A stretch of DNA of 64,000 bases. Source: Sanguibacter keddieii DSM 10542 (GTDB taxonomy: Bacteria; Actinomycetota; Actinomycetes; Actinomycetales; Cellulomonadaceae). Location: the NCBI RefSeq assembly GCF_000024925.1, contig NC_013521.1:1364001-1428000 (forward strand), written 5' to 3'. Of the stretch, positions 16,865 to 25,044 are shown piece after piece (position 1 is the first letter of the stretch; every line of letters begins with the position of its first letter). The notes under the pieces were generated by a model that saw nothing but the letters and a program-made list of their open reading frames with translations, did no database searches and was not told where the DNA came from. The translations under genes were made by a program, and so were the position numbers.

Positions 16865-17605
16865 ATGACCGGCCACAGCACCCCGCCGACGTCCGACCTC
16901 ACCGTCTCCGACCGCGTCGCCGACGCCGCCCGGCAGCTCGCGGACGAGCCGACGCTCGACCAGACGCTGCAGAGCATCGTGAACCTCGCGGTGGAGATGG
17001 TCGAGGGGTGCTCTGCCGCCGGGATCACACACGTGCTCGGTCGTGAGATCACGACGACCGCTGCCACCGACCCGGGTGTGCGGATCGGCGACCGGCTGCA
17101 GTACGAGCTCGACGAGGGGCCGTGCCTCGACGCGGTCCGGGCTCACGAGGTCGTCCACTCGTCCGACATCGTCTCCGACGAGCGCTGGCCGCGCTGGGCG
17201 CCTGCTGTCGACGCGAAGATCGGCGTCAAGAGCATGCTCGCGGTGCAGCTCTACACGAGCGAGACCACGCACGGTGCGCTGAACCTCTACTCCACGGACG
17301 TCGACGCCTTCACGCCGACCGACATCTCGCTCGCGGCGTCCTTCGCCGCGGTCGCCGCCGCCGCGATCCAGGCCGCGCAGACCGAGGAGCAGCTGACCTC
17401 TGCGGTGCTGAGCCGGACGGTGATCGGCCAGGCGCAGGGGATCGTCATGGAACGGTTCGGCCTCTCGGCGGAGAACGCCTTCTCGGTGCTGAGCCGGCTG
17501 TCCCAGGACTCCAACACCAAGCTGGTGCAGGTCGCGCAGGAGATCGTGTCGACCCGTCGGCTGCCCGGGACGTCGTCCGACGCAGGTTCGCCCGGGCGGG
17601 GCTGA
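16865..17605 (+). CDS. GAF-ANTAR domain RNA-binding antiterminator
   Basis: 246 residues; ATG 16865 has GAGGAG 7 nt upstream. A GAF sensor domain (about residues 25-175, with YELDEGPCLDAVR typical of this actinobacterial group) is followed by an ANTAR domain (about 185-235: LSRTVIGQAQGIVMERF...SRLSQDSNTKL). ANTAR proteins bind paired hairpins in mRNA leaders to suppress termination. The GAF ligand is unknown. A PAS-ANTAR gene lies 940 bp downstream on the other strand. Confidence 0.92.
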   Translation: MTGHSTPPTSDLTVSDRVADAARQLADEPTLDQTLQSIVNLAVEMVEGCSAAGITHVLGREITTTAATDPGVRIGDRLQYELDEGPCLDAVRAHEVVHSSDIVSDERWPRWAPAVDAKIGVKSMLAVQLYTSETTHGALNLYSTDVDAFTPTDISLAASFAAVAAAAIQAAQTEEQLTSAVLSRTVIGQAQGIVMERFGLSAENAFSVLSRLSQDSNTKLVQVAQEIVSTRRLPGTSSDAGSPGRG

Positions 17606-17771
17606 CCCGGGGGCGCGGGGCGTGGGAGGAGCGTGGCCGGCTGATCTCGGCCGATGACCGGGGCGAGCCTGTGACCAGGGCTTCTCCTCCGTTTGCCTGC
17701 TCTGCGTGCCGGATCTAGAGTCAAGTGCCGGTCAAGCATGGGCTGGAACTCGTCTCACGGATGGACTCCCC

Positions 17772-18500
17772 ATGCCCTCGCGCGTCGACACGCTGCCCGA
17801 CCCTGCCTCCTCCGAGCCCGACCGCACCGCCGAGTCTCGTGCGGCCGCGCAGGTGCTCGAGGTCCTCGGCCTCGGCCCGGAGGCTTCTCGTCACGTGGTG
17901 CAGCTGGTCGCCTCCGAGAGCGGGGTGCGCGCGGAGCGTCTCGGCGACTCGGTGACGACCGCTGACCCGTCCCCGGACATGCCTCGCGCGGCCTCTGCTG
18001 GTGGTCCGACGCGTCTGGTCCGGTACCGAGCCGTCGACCGCGAGGGTGCCGTGCTGTACCTCCCGACGCTCGACGTCCGCGAGATCGCGCTCGCGTGCGC
18101 CGGGGAGACCGGGGCCGTACCGCAGTCGACGGTCTCCGAGACCGACGAGGTCCCCGAGGACGCCTGGGTCGACGGGCTGGCCGGGTACGACGACGCGCGC
18201 CCGCTGCTCGAGCTCGCACCGGAGGTCCTCGAGACCGTCGGGCTGCTGGTGCTGGCCAACCCGCTCGCTGCGGCGGGCGGTCATGCCACGGTCCGTGTCC
18301 TGCTGCTCGACGCGCAGGGGAGCGCGGTCGCCCGTGGGAGCCTGCTCCGGGACCTCTTCGGCAGCCAGGACTTCCACGAGGCCGACGGCCTGGTGCGTGC
18401 CCTCGGCCTGCGCTGCGACGGCGGGTGGCTGGTCGCCGACACCGGGACGACCGAGATCTTCCGCGCAGCACGGCTGCGTCCGGCCGAGGTCTCCGTCTAG
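17772..18500 (+). CDS. Hypothetical protein between two ANTAR regulator genes
   Basis: 242 residues from ATG 17772; ATG 17706 is in frame but lies upstream of a possible -10 TAGAGT (17716-17721). No membrane segment. The acidic N-terminal 90 residues look partly disordered; the C-terminal half (ELAPEVLETVGLLVLANPLA..., GGWLVADTGTTEIF) alternates beta and alpha segments. I cannot assign a family. Location between GAF-ANTAR and PAS-ANTAR genes is suggestive only. Confidence 0.7.
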   Translation: MPSRVDTLPDPASSEPDRTAESRAAAQVLEVLGLGPEASRHVVQLVASESGVRAERLGDSVTTADPSPDMPRAASAGGPTRLVRYRAVDREGAVLYLPTLDVREIALACAGETGAVPQSTVSETDEVPEDAWVDGLAGYDDARPLLELAPEVLETVGLLVLANPLAAAGGHATVRVLLLDAQGSAVARGSLLRDLFGSQDFHEADGLVRALGLRCDGGWLVADTGTTEIFRAARLRPAEVSV

Positions 18501-18545
18501 AGCCCGTCAGGCACGACCTGGGCCAGCACGTGGCAGGCAGGCAGG

Positions 18546-19289
18546 TCAGCGGCCGGCGGCTCCGCCCGGCTCCTCGTCGGCGCCCTGGGAACCCGGCGCG
18601 ATCGCGGCGAGGTGCGTGCGCACGTCCCCGAGCAGGGCCCCGGACGGTGCCAGCTGCAGGCTGGCGACCAGCCGGGCGGCGACCACGCGGACCGGGGTGT
18701 TCGAGTCGTTCGAGAACTGGCGCAGCACGTCGAATGCTCGCTCGTCGGTGATCCCCAGGGCAGCGACGACGATGCCCTTCGCCTGCTCGATGGTCGCGCG
18801 GCTCAGCGACGAGGCGGCGATGGCCGCGGTGGCCTCACGGTCGACCGCAGCGCGGTAGCTGCCGGTGAGGTCGACCACGTACCCGTCGACCGCGCGGACG
18901 GCACCGGTGTCGCGCTGACCGCTCCCGACGATCGCGACGGTGCGCGTCTCCTCGGCCGCGTCGAGGGCCCGGTAGACGTGGCTGAACGCGGACCCGTCGC
19001 GCTGGGCCTCGTCCAGCACCTCCGCCAGACGCGGGGCGTCGTCAGGGTGGGCGTGGGAGAGCAGGAGCTTGGTCGACGGGACGACCTGACCCGGCTCGAA
19101 GCCGTGCACGAGGTAGACCTCGTCGGACCACGTCCAGCGGTCCGAGGGCACGTCGAGCCGGAAGGTCCCGACGACGGTGTCGCCGTCAGCGCGCGCGGCG
19201 GTCCCACGGGACGTCGAGCTGCGGGGGGTGGAGGGGGTCGATCGAGCGTCCGGCGTCGGGTGCGCGCTGCTGGTCGGACGGGCGTGCAT
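18546..19289 (-). CDS. PAS-ANTAR domain regulator
   Basis: 247 residues from ATG 19289, with AGGAG 9 nt upstream. The first 45 residues are low-complexity Ser/Thr/Pro. A PAS_3-like fold follows (FRLDVPSDRWTWSDEVYLVHGFEPGQ, then HPDDAPRL) to about residue 150. The C-terminal ANTAR domain (SRATIEQAKGIVVAALGITDERAFDVLRQFSNDSN) would bind leader RNA hairpins. Predicted antiterminator acting in response to a small ligand. Confidence 0.9.
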   Translation of the reverse strand: MHARPTSSAHPTPDARSTPSTPRSSTSRGTAARADGDTVVGTFRLDVPSDRWTWSDEVYLVHGFEPGQVVPSTKLLLSHAHPDDAPRLAEVLDEAQRDGSAFSHVYRALDAAEETRTVAIVGSGQRDTGAVRAVDGYVVDLTGSYRAAVDREATAAIAASSLSRATIEQAKGIVVAALGITDERAFDVLRQFSNDSNTPVRVVAARLVASLQLAPSGALLGDVRTHLAAIAPGSQGADEEPGGAAGR

Positions 19290-19622
19290 GGCAGTTCTCC
19301 TAGGAGTCTCCTGACGGATGGCCACTGCCTGACCGGTTGTCGATGATAGTCGAGGCCAGGAGGCACGAGGTAGCGCCGCCCGACCCTGCCGCGCGTGCGA
19401 CGGACAGCGGGCCTACTGTGAGGGCAGACCCTCCGACTCCCCGGCCTCGTGCCCGGGCGGCGGGCACACACTCGTCATGACGGCGGCGAGATCGCGACGA
19501 AGCGCCTCCCGTTCGCACAGGGCCACGCCCGGTACCACCCAGCCTCGGCTCCGCAGAGCCGCACGGCAGCGCCGTCGCGCCTCCAGGCCGTCGGCGCACC
19601 ACCGCACGACGAGAGGGACACC
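19290..19622. other. 333-bp divergent intergenic region
   Basis: Separates the PAS-ANTAR gene from the manganese catalase gene. Weak -10 candidates are TATCAT on the minus strand (19343-19348) and TACTGT on the plus strand (19414-19419), neither with a good -35. A leader of roughly 200 nt for the catalase mRNA would follow from the latter. I see no convincing gene, repeat or ANTAR double hairpin here. Confidence 0.4.
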
Positions 19623-20588
19623 ATGTACCTGCACGTGCAGCGCCTCATCCACGACATCGTCGCCGACGAGCCCGACCCCGCCGCGGCGAACGCCCTCCAG
19701 GAGGGGCTCGGCGGCCAGTTCGGCGAGATGCGGACGATGATGCAGTACCTGTTCCAGAGCATGAACTTCCGCGGCGCGGCAGCGAAGCCGTACCGCGACC
19801 TGCTCCAGGGGATCGGCACCGAGGAGATCAGCCACGTCGAGCTCATCGGCACGACGATCTCTCGCCTGCTCGACGGCTCGCCCCGGTACAACGGCAAGAA
19901 GACCGACCCGCTGGACACGCCGGGTGCCGGTGGCGACACGCCCCTGCGCCTCGCCCTCGACGAGGGCAACATCCACCACTACCTCGTCGCCGCCCAGGGC
20001 GCGCTGCCCGTCGACTCCGCGGGCAACCCGTGGAGCGGCAGCTACGTCTACAACTCGGGCAACCTCGTGCTCGACCTGCTCTACAACCTCATGCTCGAGT
20101 CGACCGGCCGCCTGCAGAAGTGCCGTATCTACGAGATGACCGAGAACAAGACCGCGCGGTCGACCATCTCGTACCTCATCGTCCGGGACCAGGCCCACGA
20201 GAACGCCTACGCCAAGGCCCTCGAGACCCTCGGCGTCGACTGGGGGAAGCTGCTGCCGATCCCCAAGACCAACGCGGAGAAGTTCCCCGAGGTGAAGAAG
20301 CTCGTGGACCTCGGGCTGCAGAGCAAGCAGTACACCTTCGACCTCACGGGGCTGTCCGAGGCCGGGAAGATCTTCCGCGGCATGTCGCCGTCGAACGACG
20401 GCACCGAGCTCGACGCCTCCGAGCAGGCCCCCGAGGGTGTCCCGTCGACCATCGCCGACGAGCGCTTCGAGGAGTTCGCCCCGGGCCTCGACCCCGAGCT
20501 GCTCTCGCTCATCCAGGCGACCGCCGACATCGAGATGGCCGAGGTCCAGCCCGTCTACGGGCCCGTCGAGCCCACCAAGGGCTCCTGA
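19623..20588 (+). CDS. Manganese (non-heme) catalase
   Basis: 321 residues. Ferritin-like four-helix fold with the manganese ligands recognisable: E35 (FGEMRTMMQ), E68 and H71 (TEEISHVE), and a later QAHENAYAKAL helix holding His and Glu. The length is slightly above the usual 270-300 because of a C-terminal extension rich in Glu and Pro. It disproportionates H2O2 to water and oxygen at a di-Mn centre in the cytosol. GAGAGGG lies upstream of ATG 19623. The small repeat-protein gene follows 49 nt later. Confidence 0.94.
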   Translation: MYLHVQRLIHDIVADEPDPAAANALQEGLGGQFGEMRTMMQYLFQSMNFRGAAAKPYRDLLQGIGTEEISHVELIGTTISRLLDGSPRYNGKKTDPLDTPGAGGDTPLRLALDEGNIHHYLVAAQGALPVDSAGNPWSGSYVYNSGNLVLDLLYNLMLESTGRLQKCRIYEMTENKTARSTISYLIVRDQAHENAYAKALETLGVDWGKLLPIPKTNAEKFPEVKKLVDLGLQSKQYTFDLTGLSEAGKIFRGMSPSNDGTELDASEQAPEGVPSTIADERFEEFAPGLDPELLSLIQATADIEMAEVQPVYGPVEPTKGS

Positions 20589-20637
20589 CCCTGCAGCACC
20601 ACGCGTCCCGCAGCACGACGACGAGAGAGGTACGACC

Positions 20638-20829
20638 ATGACCGACCCCGACGGCACCCCGCACCGCCGCACCGACCCGACCGAGCCCGGGACCTACGCG
20701 CCCGAGCCAGACCCCGAGCCCGAGCCCGGGACGTACGCACCCGAGCCCGAGGGCGAGACGGTCCCCGGGACGTACGCACCCGAGCCAGACCCCGCGCCTG
20801 CGCCCGGCACGTACGCGCCCGAGCCCTAG
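20638..20829 (+). CDS. Small PGTYAPEP-repeat protein
   Basis: 63 residues with GAGAGG before ATG 20638. After a short polar head (MTDPDGTPHRRTDPTE) the protein is four copies of PGTYAPEP separated by acidic Pro/Asp/Glu spacers. There is no signal peptide, membrane helix or Cys. It is extremely acidic and probably disordered. Co-transcription with manganese catalase is likely from the 49-bp spacing and shared strand. Function unknown; regularly spaced Tyr and carboxylates could chelate metal or act as a tail-binding motif, which is speculation. Confidence 0.75.
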   Translation: MTDPDGTPHRRTDPTEPGTYAPEPDPEPEPGTYAPEPEGETVPGTYAPEPDPAPAPGTYAPEP

Positions 20830-20884
20830 CCGGGTACCAGCGGACCCTCCCACCGTGGCGCGTCCCGGGCGTACCGTCGGTCTC

Positions 20885-21796
20885 ATGGACCTGAAGGCCG
20901 AGACCAGCGAGTTCCTCTCCACGCGCCGCGCCCGGATCACCCCGGACCGCGCCGGCCTGCCCGCCTACGGCGGCAACCGGCGCGTCCCCGGGCTGCGGCG
21001 CGAAGAGGTGGCCATGCTCGCGGGCGTCAGCGTCGACTACTACACGCGCCTCGAGCGCGGCAACCTCGGCGGGGCCTCGGACGAGGTCCTCGAGGCGCTC
21101 GCCGCGGCGCTGCAGCTCGACGAGGCCGAGCGCGGGCACCTGTTCGACCTGGCCCGCACGGCCAACGCCTCAGGGGCGGCGCGCTCGCGTGCCCGCAAGA
21201 CCCCTGCGGCGGTCCTGCGCCCGGCGACCCAGCGGATCCTCGACGCGATGGGCGGAGTGCCTGCGATCGTCCGTAACGGACGGCTCGACGTGCTCGGGAC
21301 GAACACGCTCGGCCGGGCCCTCTACGCCCCGATGTACGACTCGCCCACCTACGTCCCGGGCACGCCGGTGAACACGGCGCGCTTCCACTTCCTCGACCCT
21401 GTCGCCGCCGGCGCGTACTGGGGTGACAAGGCTGCCCGGGTGGCGCACGACGCCGTGGCGATCCTGCGGGCCGAGGCCGGCAAGAACCCGTACGACACGG
21501 GGCTGACGGCCCTCGTCGGCGAGCTGTCGACCCGCAGCGAGGACTTCCGGCAGATGTGGGCGTCGCACGACGTCCGCTACCACCGCAGCGGCACCAAGGT
21601 GTTCCACCACCCGGCCGTCGGGATGCTCGAGCTCGACTACGAGGCGCTGGTGCTCCCGGCCGACCCCGGGCTGCAGCTCAACGTCTACACGGCCGCCGCC
21701 GGGTCGCCGTCGGACGACGGGCTGAGGCTGCTGGCCTCGTGGGCGGCGACGGCCTCGGAGGACGCAGGCGTGGGCGACGAGTCGCTCCGTCGCTGA
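20885..21796 (+). CDS. XRE-family regulator with MmyB-like ligand-binding domain
   Basis: 303 residues from ATG 20885, following -10 TACCGT (20872-20877) by 7 nt. The N-terminal HTH carries the family signature RRVPGLRREEVAMLAGVSV and YYTRLERG. The C-terminal part (about 100-290) is the MmyB-like sensor region, with NGRLDVLGTN and LELDYEAL. Widespread in actinobacteria; often regulates a neighbouring oxidoreductase, none of which is obvious here. Confidence 0.9.
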   Translation: MDLKAETSEFLSTRRARITPDRAGLPAYGGNRRVPGLRREEVAMLAGVSVDYYTRLERGNLGGASDEVLEALAAALQLDEAERGHLFDLARTANASGAARSRARKTPAAVLRPATQRILDAMGGVPAIVRNGRLDVLGTNTLGRALYAPMYDSPTYVPGTPVNTARFHFLDPVAAGAYWGDKAARVAHDAVAILRAEAGKNPYDTGLTALVGELSTRSEDFRQMWASHDVRYHRSGTKVFHHPAVGMLELDYEALVLPADPGLQLNVYTAAAGSPSDDGLRLLASWAATASEDAGVGDESLRR

Positions 21797-21799
21797 GCT

Positions 21800-21822
21800 C
21801 AGGTCAGGTCAGGTCAGGTCAG
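21800..21822 (+). repeat. Pentanucleotide tandem repeat (AGGTC)4
   Basis: CAGGTC-AGGTC-AGGTC-AGGTC-AG lies between the XRE stop and the stop of the convergent polymerase gene. Probably a replication-slippage product; it also touches the last codon of the polymerase (TCAGAA). Confidence 0.7.
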
Positions 21823-22859
21823 AAGAGCGTCTGCTGCACCAGGCCCGCGGGCAGCAGGCCGGTCAGCGAGACGCGGACCGTCGCGACCTCGTCGGCCAGA
21901 GCCGTGGCCACGAGGTCGCGTGCGACGGGCAGCACGTCCTCCGGTGACGAGGTCGCCTCGGCGAGAGACCGCTTCACGACGACCGGCGAGCCTCCCTCGG
22001 CCCGCAGCGTGAGGACGAGCCCCGCCGCGACCAGCCCGGCACGCGCCGCGCGTCGGCAGGCCCGGACGGCGCACGACGCGACGAGGTCGGCGGTGCTCAG
22101 GTCTGCGCGGCCGTAGCCCGACGTCGCACCCTCGGCCGAGATCACGGACCGGGCCTCGACGGTCCGGACCGTGGCGTCGTCCGTCCCGTCGCGGATCCGC
22201 CACAGCCGACGTGCCATCGCGGTCCCGCAGGCCTGCTGCAGCAGGGCCCGTGGGACGTCGTCGAGGTCTCCGAGGCGCTGCACCCCGAGGTTCGCGAGGC
22301 GGTCGCGGGTGGCGGCCCCCACACCCCACACCTCGCCGAGCGGGAGGGCCGTGCGGAGCTCGGCCTCTCGCTCAGGTCCGATGACGTGCAGGCCGTCCGG
22401 TTTTGTCGCGCGCGACGCGAGCTTGGCCATGAGCTTGGTGCGGCCGACACCGACGCTCACCGGGAGGCCCAGCTCTGCGGCGGCCCTGCGACGGAGGTCG
22501 TGGCCTGCTGCGACGGCGGCGTCCCAGTCGGAGGCTCCCACGTCGAGGAAGGCCTCCTCGACGGACCCGGGCTCGACAGCGCGAGCGCACTCGTGGAAGA
22601 GGTCGAACAAGGCGTCCCCGGCCTCCTCGACCTCTGCCCGCGGGACGTCGACGAGCACCAGACCAGGGTGCTGGCGGAGAGCGTCGTCGGCGAGCATTCC
22701 GCCGGTGACGCCCAGGGCGCGGGCCGGGTAGTTCGCGCTCGCGACGAAGACGTGGGCGACCACCGCCATGGGCACAGCCACGAGCTCGGGCCGCGACCGC
22801 AGCACCACGGACGCGAAGAACGCGTCTGCGTCCGCGTGGAGGAGCGGTCCGACGGCCAT
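21819..22859 (-). CDS. dinB: Y-family DNA polymerase (DinB/Pol IV type)
   Basis: 346 residues. Palm/finger motif LLHADADAFFASV (D10, D12, steric-gate Phe) and SVGVGRTKLMAKLASRATKPDGL are diagnostic of translesion polymerases. The second catalytic box, normally S-D-E or D-E, reads S-V-E101-E102-A-F-L-D, so the usual first acidic Asp is Glu. The fingers are shortened relative to classical DinB. The protein ends in QQTLF, a canonical beta-clamp-binding pentapeptide. -10 TACGAT overlaps a LexA-type box, so expression should be SOS-induced. Leaderless start at ATG 22859. Confidence 0.92.
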   Translation of the reverse strand: MAVGPLLHADADAFFASVVLRSRPELVAVPMAVVAHVFVASANYPARALGVTGGMLADDALRQHPGLVLVDVPRAEVEEAGDALFDLFHECARAVEPGSVEEAFLDVGASDWDAAVAAGHDLRRRAAAELGLPVSVGVGRTKLMAKLASRATKPDGLHVIGPEREAELRTALPLGEVWGVGAATRDRLANLGVQRLGDLDDVPRALLQQACGTAMARRLWRIRDGTDDATVRTVEARSVISAEGATSGYGRADLSTADLVASCAVRACRRAARAGLVAAGLVLTLRAEGGSPVVVKRSLAEATSSPEDVLPVARDLVATALADEVATVRVSLTGLLPAGLVQQTLF

Positions 22860-22866
22860 GCGGCTG

Positions 22867-22895
22867 ATCGTACAGGTGTTCGAGTCGACCGTGAA
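22867..22895 (-). promoter_or_regulatory. dinB promoter with LexA (SOS) box
   Basis: Minus strand: CGAACACCTGTACG (22869-22882) matches the Gram-positive LexA consensus CGAAC-N4-GTTCG at 9 of 10 fixed positions. It overlaps -10 TACGAT (22867-22872); TTCACG (22890-22895) is a plausible -35 at 17 bp. The -10 ends 7 nt before the ATG. Confidence 0.75.
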
Positions 22896-22913
22896 GGTTC
22901 GTCGGGCTGGTGG

Positions 22914-23177
22914 TCAGCCCACGTTCGCTCGGGCCGTCCGGCGTGCGCGGATCGCGCGGGCGACCACGACGACGGCATGGACGGCCAGGCAGGCACCGAT
23001 GACTCCGAGCACCCACGGGAACACCGCGGGGAAGGCGATCGCCACCACGGCCAGGGCGACGTAGTAGAGAGCCCACCCGAGCGTGCCGGTCATCCGTCGA
23101 CGGACCGGCCGCGGGTCCTCGTCGGGACCGGTCCAGGTCTCGGCGGGGACGGGGTACGCCCGGGGCAGGTCGCTCAT
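22914..23177 (-). CDS. Small two-helix membrane protein
   Basis: 87 residues. A Pro/Asp-rich cytosolic head precedes two hydrophobic helices (about residues 35-50 and 52-75) and a basic tail RAIRARRTARANV. Its start overlaps the preceding gene's stop in ATGA (23174-23177), so the pair is translationally coupled. No known family recognised. Confidence 0.7.
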   Translation of the reverse strand: MSDLPRAYPVPAETWTGPDEDPRPVRRRMTGTLGWALYYVALAVVAIAFPAVFPWVLGVIGACLAVHAVVVVARAIRARRTARANVG

Positions 23178-23365
23178 CGGTCCTGGCCCTGCGTGCGGAG
23201 CAGCAGGAAGCGGCGGACGTGCCAGCCGGCGAACGCCAGGCCTGCGACGAGGCACACGACGCCCAGCGTCGCGGCGTCGTCGGCGAGCCGCTGGATGCCG
23301 ACGGCGACGAACCCGACGCCGATGAGCGCCCCGGTGACGTGCGTCGACCTGCTCGGACGATCCAT
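23174..23365 (-). CDS. Very small membrane protein
   Basis: 63 residues with two hydrophobic segments (GALIGVGFVAVGIQRL and ATLGVVCLVAGLAFAGW) and a basic C terminus. CAGGGGG lies upstream of ATG 23365. Coupled to the next membrane protein by a 4-bp overlap, suggesting a two-subunit complex. Function unknown. Confidence 0.65.
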   Translation of the reverse strand: MDRPSRSTHVTGALIGVGFVAVGIQRLADDAATLGVVCLVAGLAFAGWHVRRFLLLRTQGQDR

Positions 23366-23519
23366 GGTGCGGCCCCCTGACCTGCGCCTGCGCGGTCGCG
23401 CACGGCTGAGCGACGAGTCTACGCGGTGTGCGCGCTCGCCCGGCTCGGCTGGCGGGGCCACCGGTGGCGGGGGAGGGTGGAGAGCGCACCAGCCCCTAGA
23501 CCACCCCAGGAGCACCCCC

Positions 23520-24551
23520 ATGCAGTACCGCACCCTCGGCCGCAGCGGCGCAGTCGTGTCCACCCACTGTCTCGGGACGATGACGTTCGGGTCGGAGGCC
23601 GACGAGGAGACCTCGGGCCGCATCATGGAGACCTTCGTCGAGGCGGGCGGCACCTTCGTCGACACCGCCGACGTGTACAGCGGCGGGAGGTCCGAGGAGA
23701 TCATCGGACGCTGGCTGGCCGCGCACCCGACCGAGGCCTCCCAGGTGGTCCTCGCGACCAAGGGGCGCTTCCCCATGGGCGACGGACCCAACGACCTCGG
23801 CCTCTCTCGCCGCCACCTGCGCGCCGCCCTCGACGACTCGCTGCGGCGCCTCGGGGTCGACCACGTCGACCTGTACCAGATGCACGCGTGGGACGCGGTG
23901 ACGCCCCTCGACGAGACGCTGCGGTTCCTCGACGACGCCGTGACCGCCGGGAAGATCTCGTACTACGGGTTCTCCAACTACCTCGGCTGGCAGCTCACCA
24001 AGGCCGTCCACACGGCAGCCGCGAACGGCTGGGCGGCGCCCGTCACGCTCCAGCCCCAGTACAACCTGCTGGTCCGCGACATCGAGCACGAGGTGGTCCC
24101 CGCCTCTCTCGACGCCGGCATCGGCCTGCTCCCGTGGTCGCCGCTCGCGGGAGGCTGGCTCACCGGCAAGTACGAGCGTGACGTCTCGCCCACCGGGGCG
24201 ACCCGTCTCGGTGAGAACCCGCAGCGCGGCATGGAGGCGTGGCAGGCCCGCAACGACGACGAGCGCACGTGGCGCGTCGTCGACACCCTCCGCAACATCG
24301 CCTCCGCGCGCGACGTCTCGGCCTCGCAGGTCGCGCTCTCCTGGCTGGCCGACCGCCCGGCCGTCACCTCGGTGATCCTCGGCGCGCGCACCGTCGAGCA
24401 GCTGAGCGACAACCTCGCGGCCGCCGACCTCGTGCTCACCGAGGACGAGACCACCCGCCTGACGGAGGCCAGCGCACCCCACGTCGACGACTACCCGTAC
24501 GGGACCGCCGGCGTGGCACAGCGTGGTCGCAAGCTCACCGGAGGGCGCTGA
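23520..24551 (+). CDS. Aldo/keto reductase
   Basis: 343 residues, (beta/alpha)8 barrel. Catalytic tetrad in order: D (FVDTADVYSGGRSE), Y in the same motif, K (LATKGRF) and H (LYQMHAWD). The C-terminal NADPH-binding loop VILGARTVEQLSDNL is typical of the AKR11/12-like group. AGGAG precedes ATG 23520. Reduces aldehydes or ketones with NADPH; native substrate unknown. Confidence 0.92.
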   Translation: MQYRTLGRSGAVVSTHCLGTMTFGSEADEETSGRIMETFVEAGGTFVDTADVYSGGRSEEIIGRWLAAHPTEASQVVLATKGRFPMGDGPNDLGLSRRHLRAALDDSLRRLGVDHVDLYQMHAWDAVTPLDETLRFLDDAVTAGKISYYGFSNYLGWQLTKAVHTAAANGWAAPVTLQPQYNLLVRDIEHEVVPASLDAGIGLLPWSPLAGGWLTGKYERDVSPTGATRLGENPQRGMEAWQARNDDERTWRVVDTLRNIASARDVSASQVALSWLADRPAVTSVILGARTVEQLSDNLAAADLVLTEDETTRLTEASAPHVDDYPYGTAGVAQRGRKLTGGR

Positions 24552-24564
24552 GCGACCGCTCGTG

Positions 24565-24930
24565 TCAGGCCTTCGGCTCCTCGGCGACGTCGACGTCGAT
24601 GTGGAAGCTCGTCCCGTCGACCTCCGACAGGGTCACGGCCGTGTCGTACCGTGACCCTGTCGTGGGGTCGGTGAGCTCGCAGGCGACGACCGTCCCGTCG
24701 AGGAGGTCGACCTGCTCGTCGCCGCAGTCGACCTCGGGGCGCGACCCCACCACTTTCTCGAGGGCGTCCTCGGCCTCGGTGGCGACCTTCCCCGGCGAGA
24801 CGGTGAGGTTCGCGGAGGCAGAGACGCTGCAGGCGCTGAGCATGACGATCCCGAGGAACGTGGCAGCGGCGGCCACGCCACGGGCTCGGGTCCTCGTCAG
24901 GCGGGCGGGTGTGCGGGGGCTCGTGGTCAT
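24565..24930 (-). CDS. DUF4333 lipoprotein
   Basis: 121 residues. A signal peptide ends in a lipobox LSAC with the lipidated Cys at residue 34. The mature part is a DUF4333 domain: VATEAEDALEKVVGSRPEVDCG, then VVACELTDPTTGSRYD, with a conserved Cys pair. Anchored outside the cytoplasmic membrane; function of the family is not known. Converges on the aldo/keto reductase gene. Confidence 0.85.
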   Translation of the reverse strand: MTTSPRTPARLTRTRARGVAAAATFLGIVMLSACSVSASANLTVSPGKVATEAEDALEKVVGSRPEVDCGDEQVDLLDGTVVACELTDPTTGSRYDTAVTLSEVDGTSFHIDVDVAEEPKA

Positions 24931-25013
24931 GGCCTCATCCTCTGCCACGCGGCGTCGTGCCGGGGTGGCAGAGGATGGGGACAGGTCCCCGAGGGCAGAG
25001 GTCCCCAGGGGCT

Positions 25014-25044
25014 GCCGAGATCTCGGCCGAGGCTCAGACCTCGG
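25014..25044. terminator. Paired palindromes after the acetyltransferase gene
   Basis: GCCGAGA-TCTCGGC (25014-25027) is a perfect 14-bp palindrome, directly followed by CCGAGG-CTCAGA-CCTCGG (25027-25044), which overlaps the stop of the leftward acetyltransferase gene. Together they could fold into a terminator hairpin for that transcript. Confidence 0.45.

Noticed and set aside
21800-21822. AGGTC repeat as an attachment site or integration scar
   Set aside because: Single short tract with no second copy, integrase or tRNA nearby.
22386-23519. 5' extension of the aldo/keto reductase frame
   Set aside because: The first 378 codons of the open frame are antisense to the polymerase and membrane-protein genes; the real start is ATG 23520 with AGGAG.
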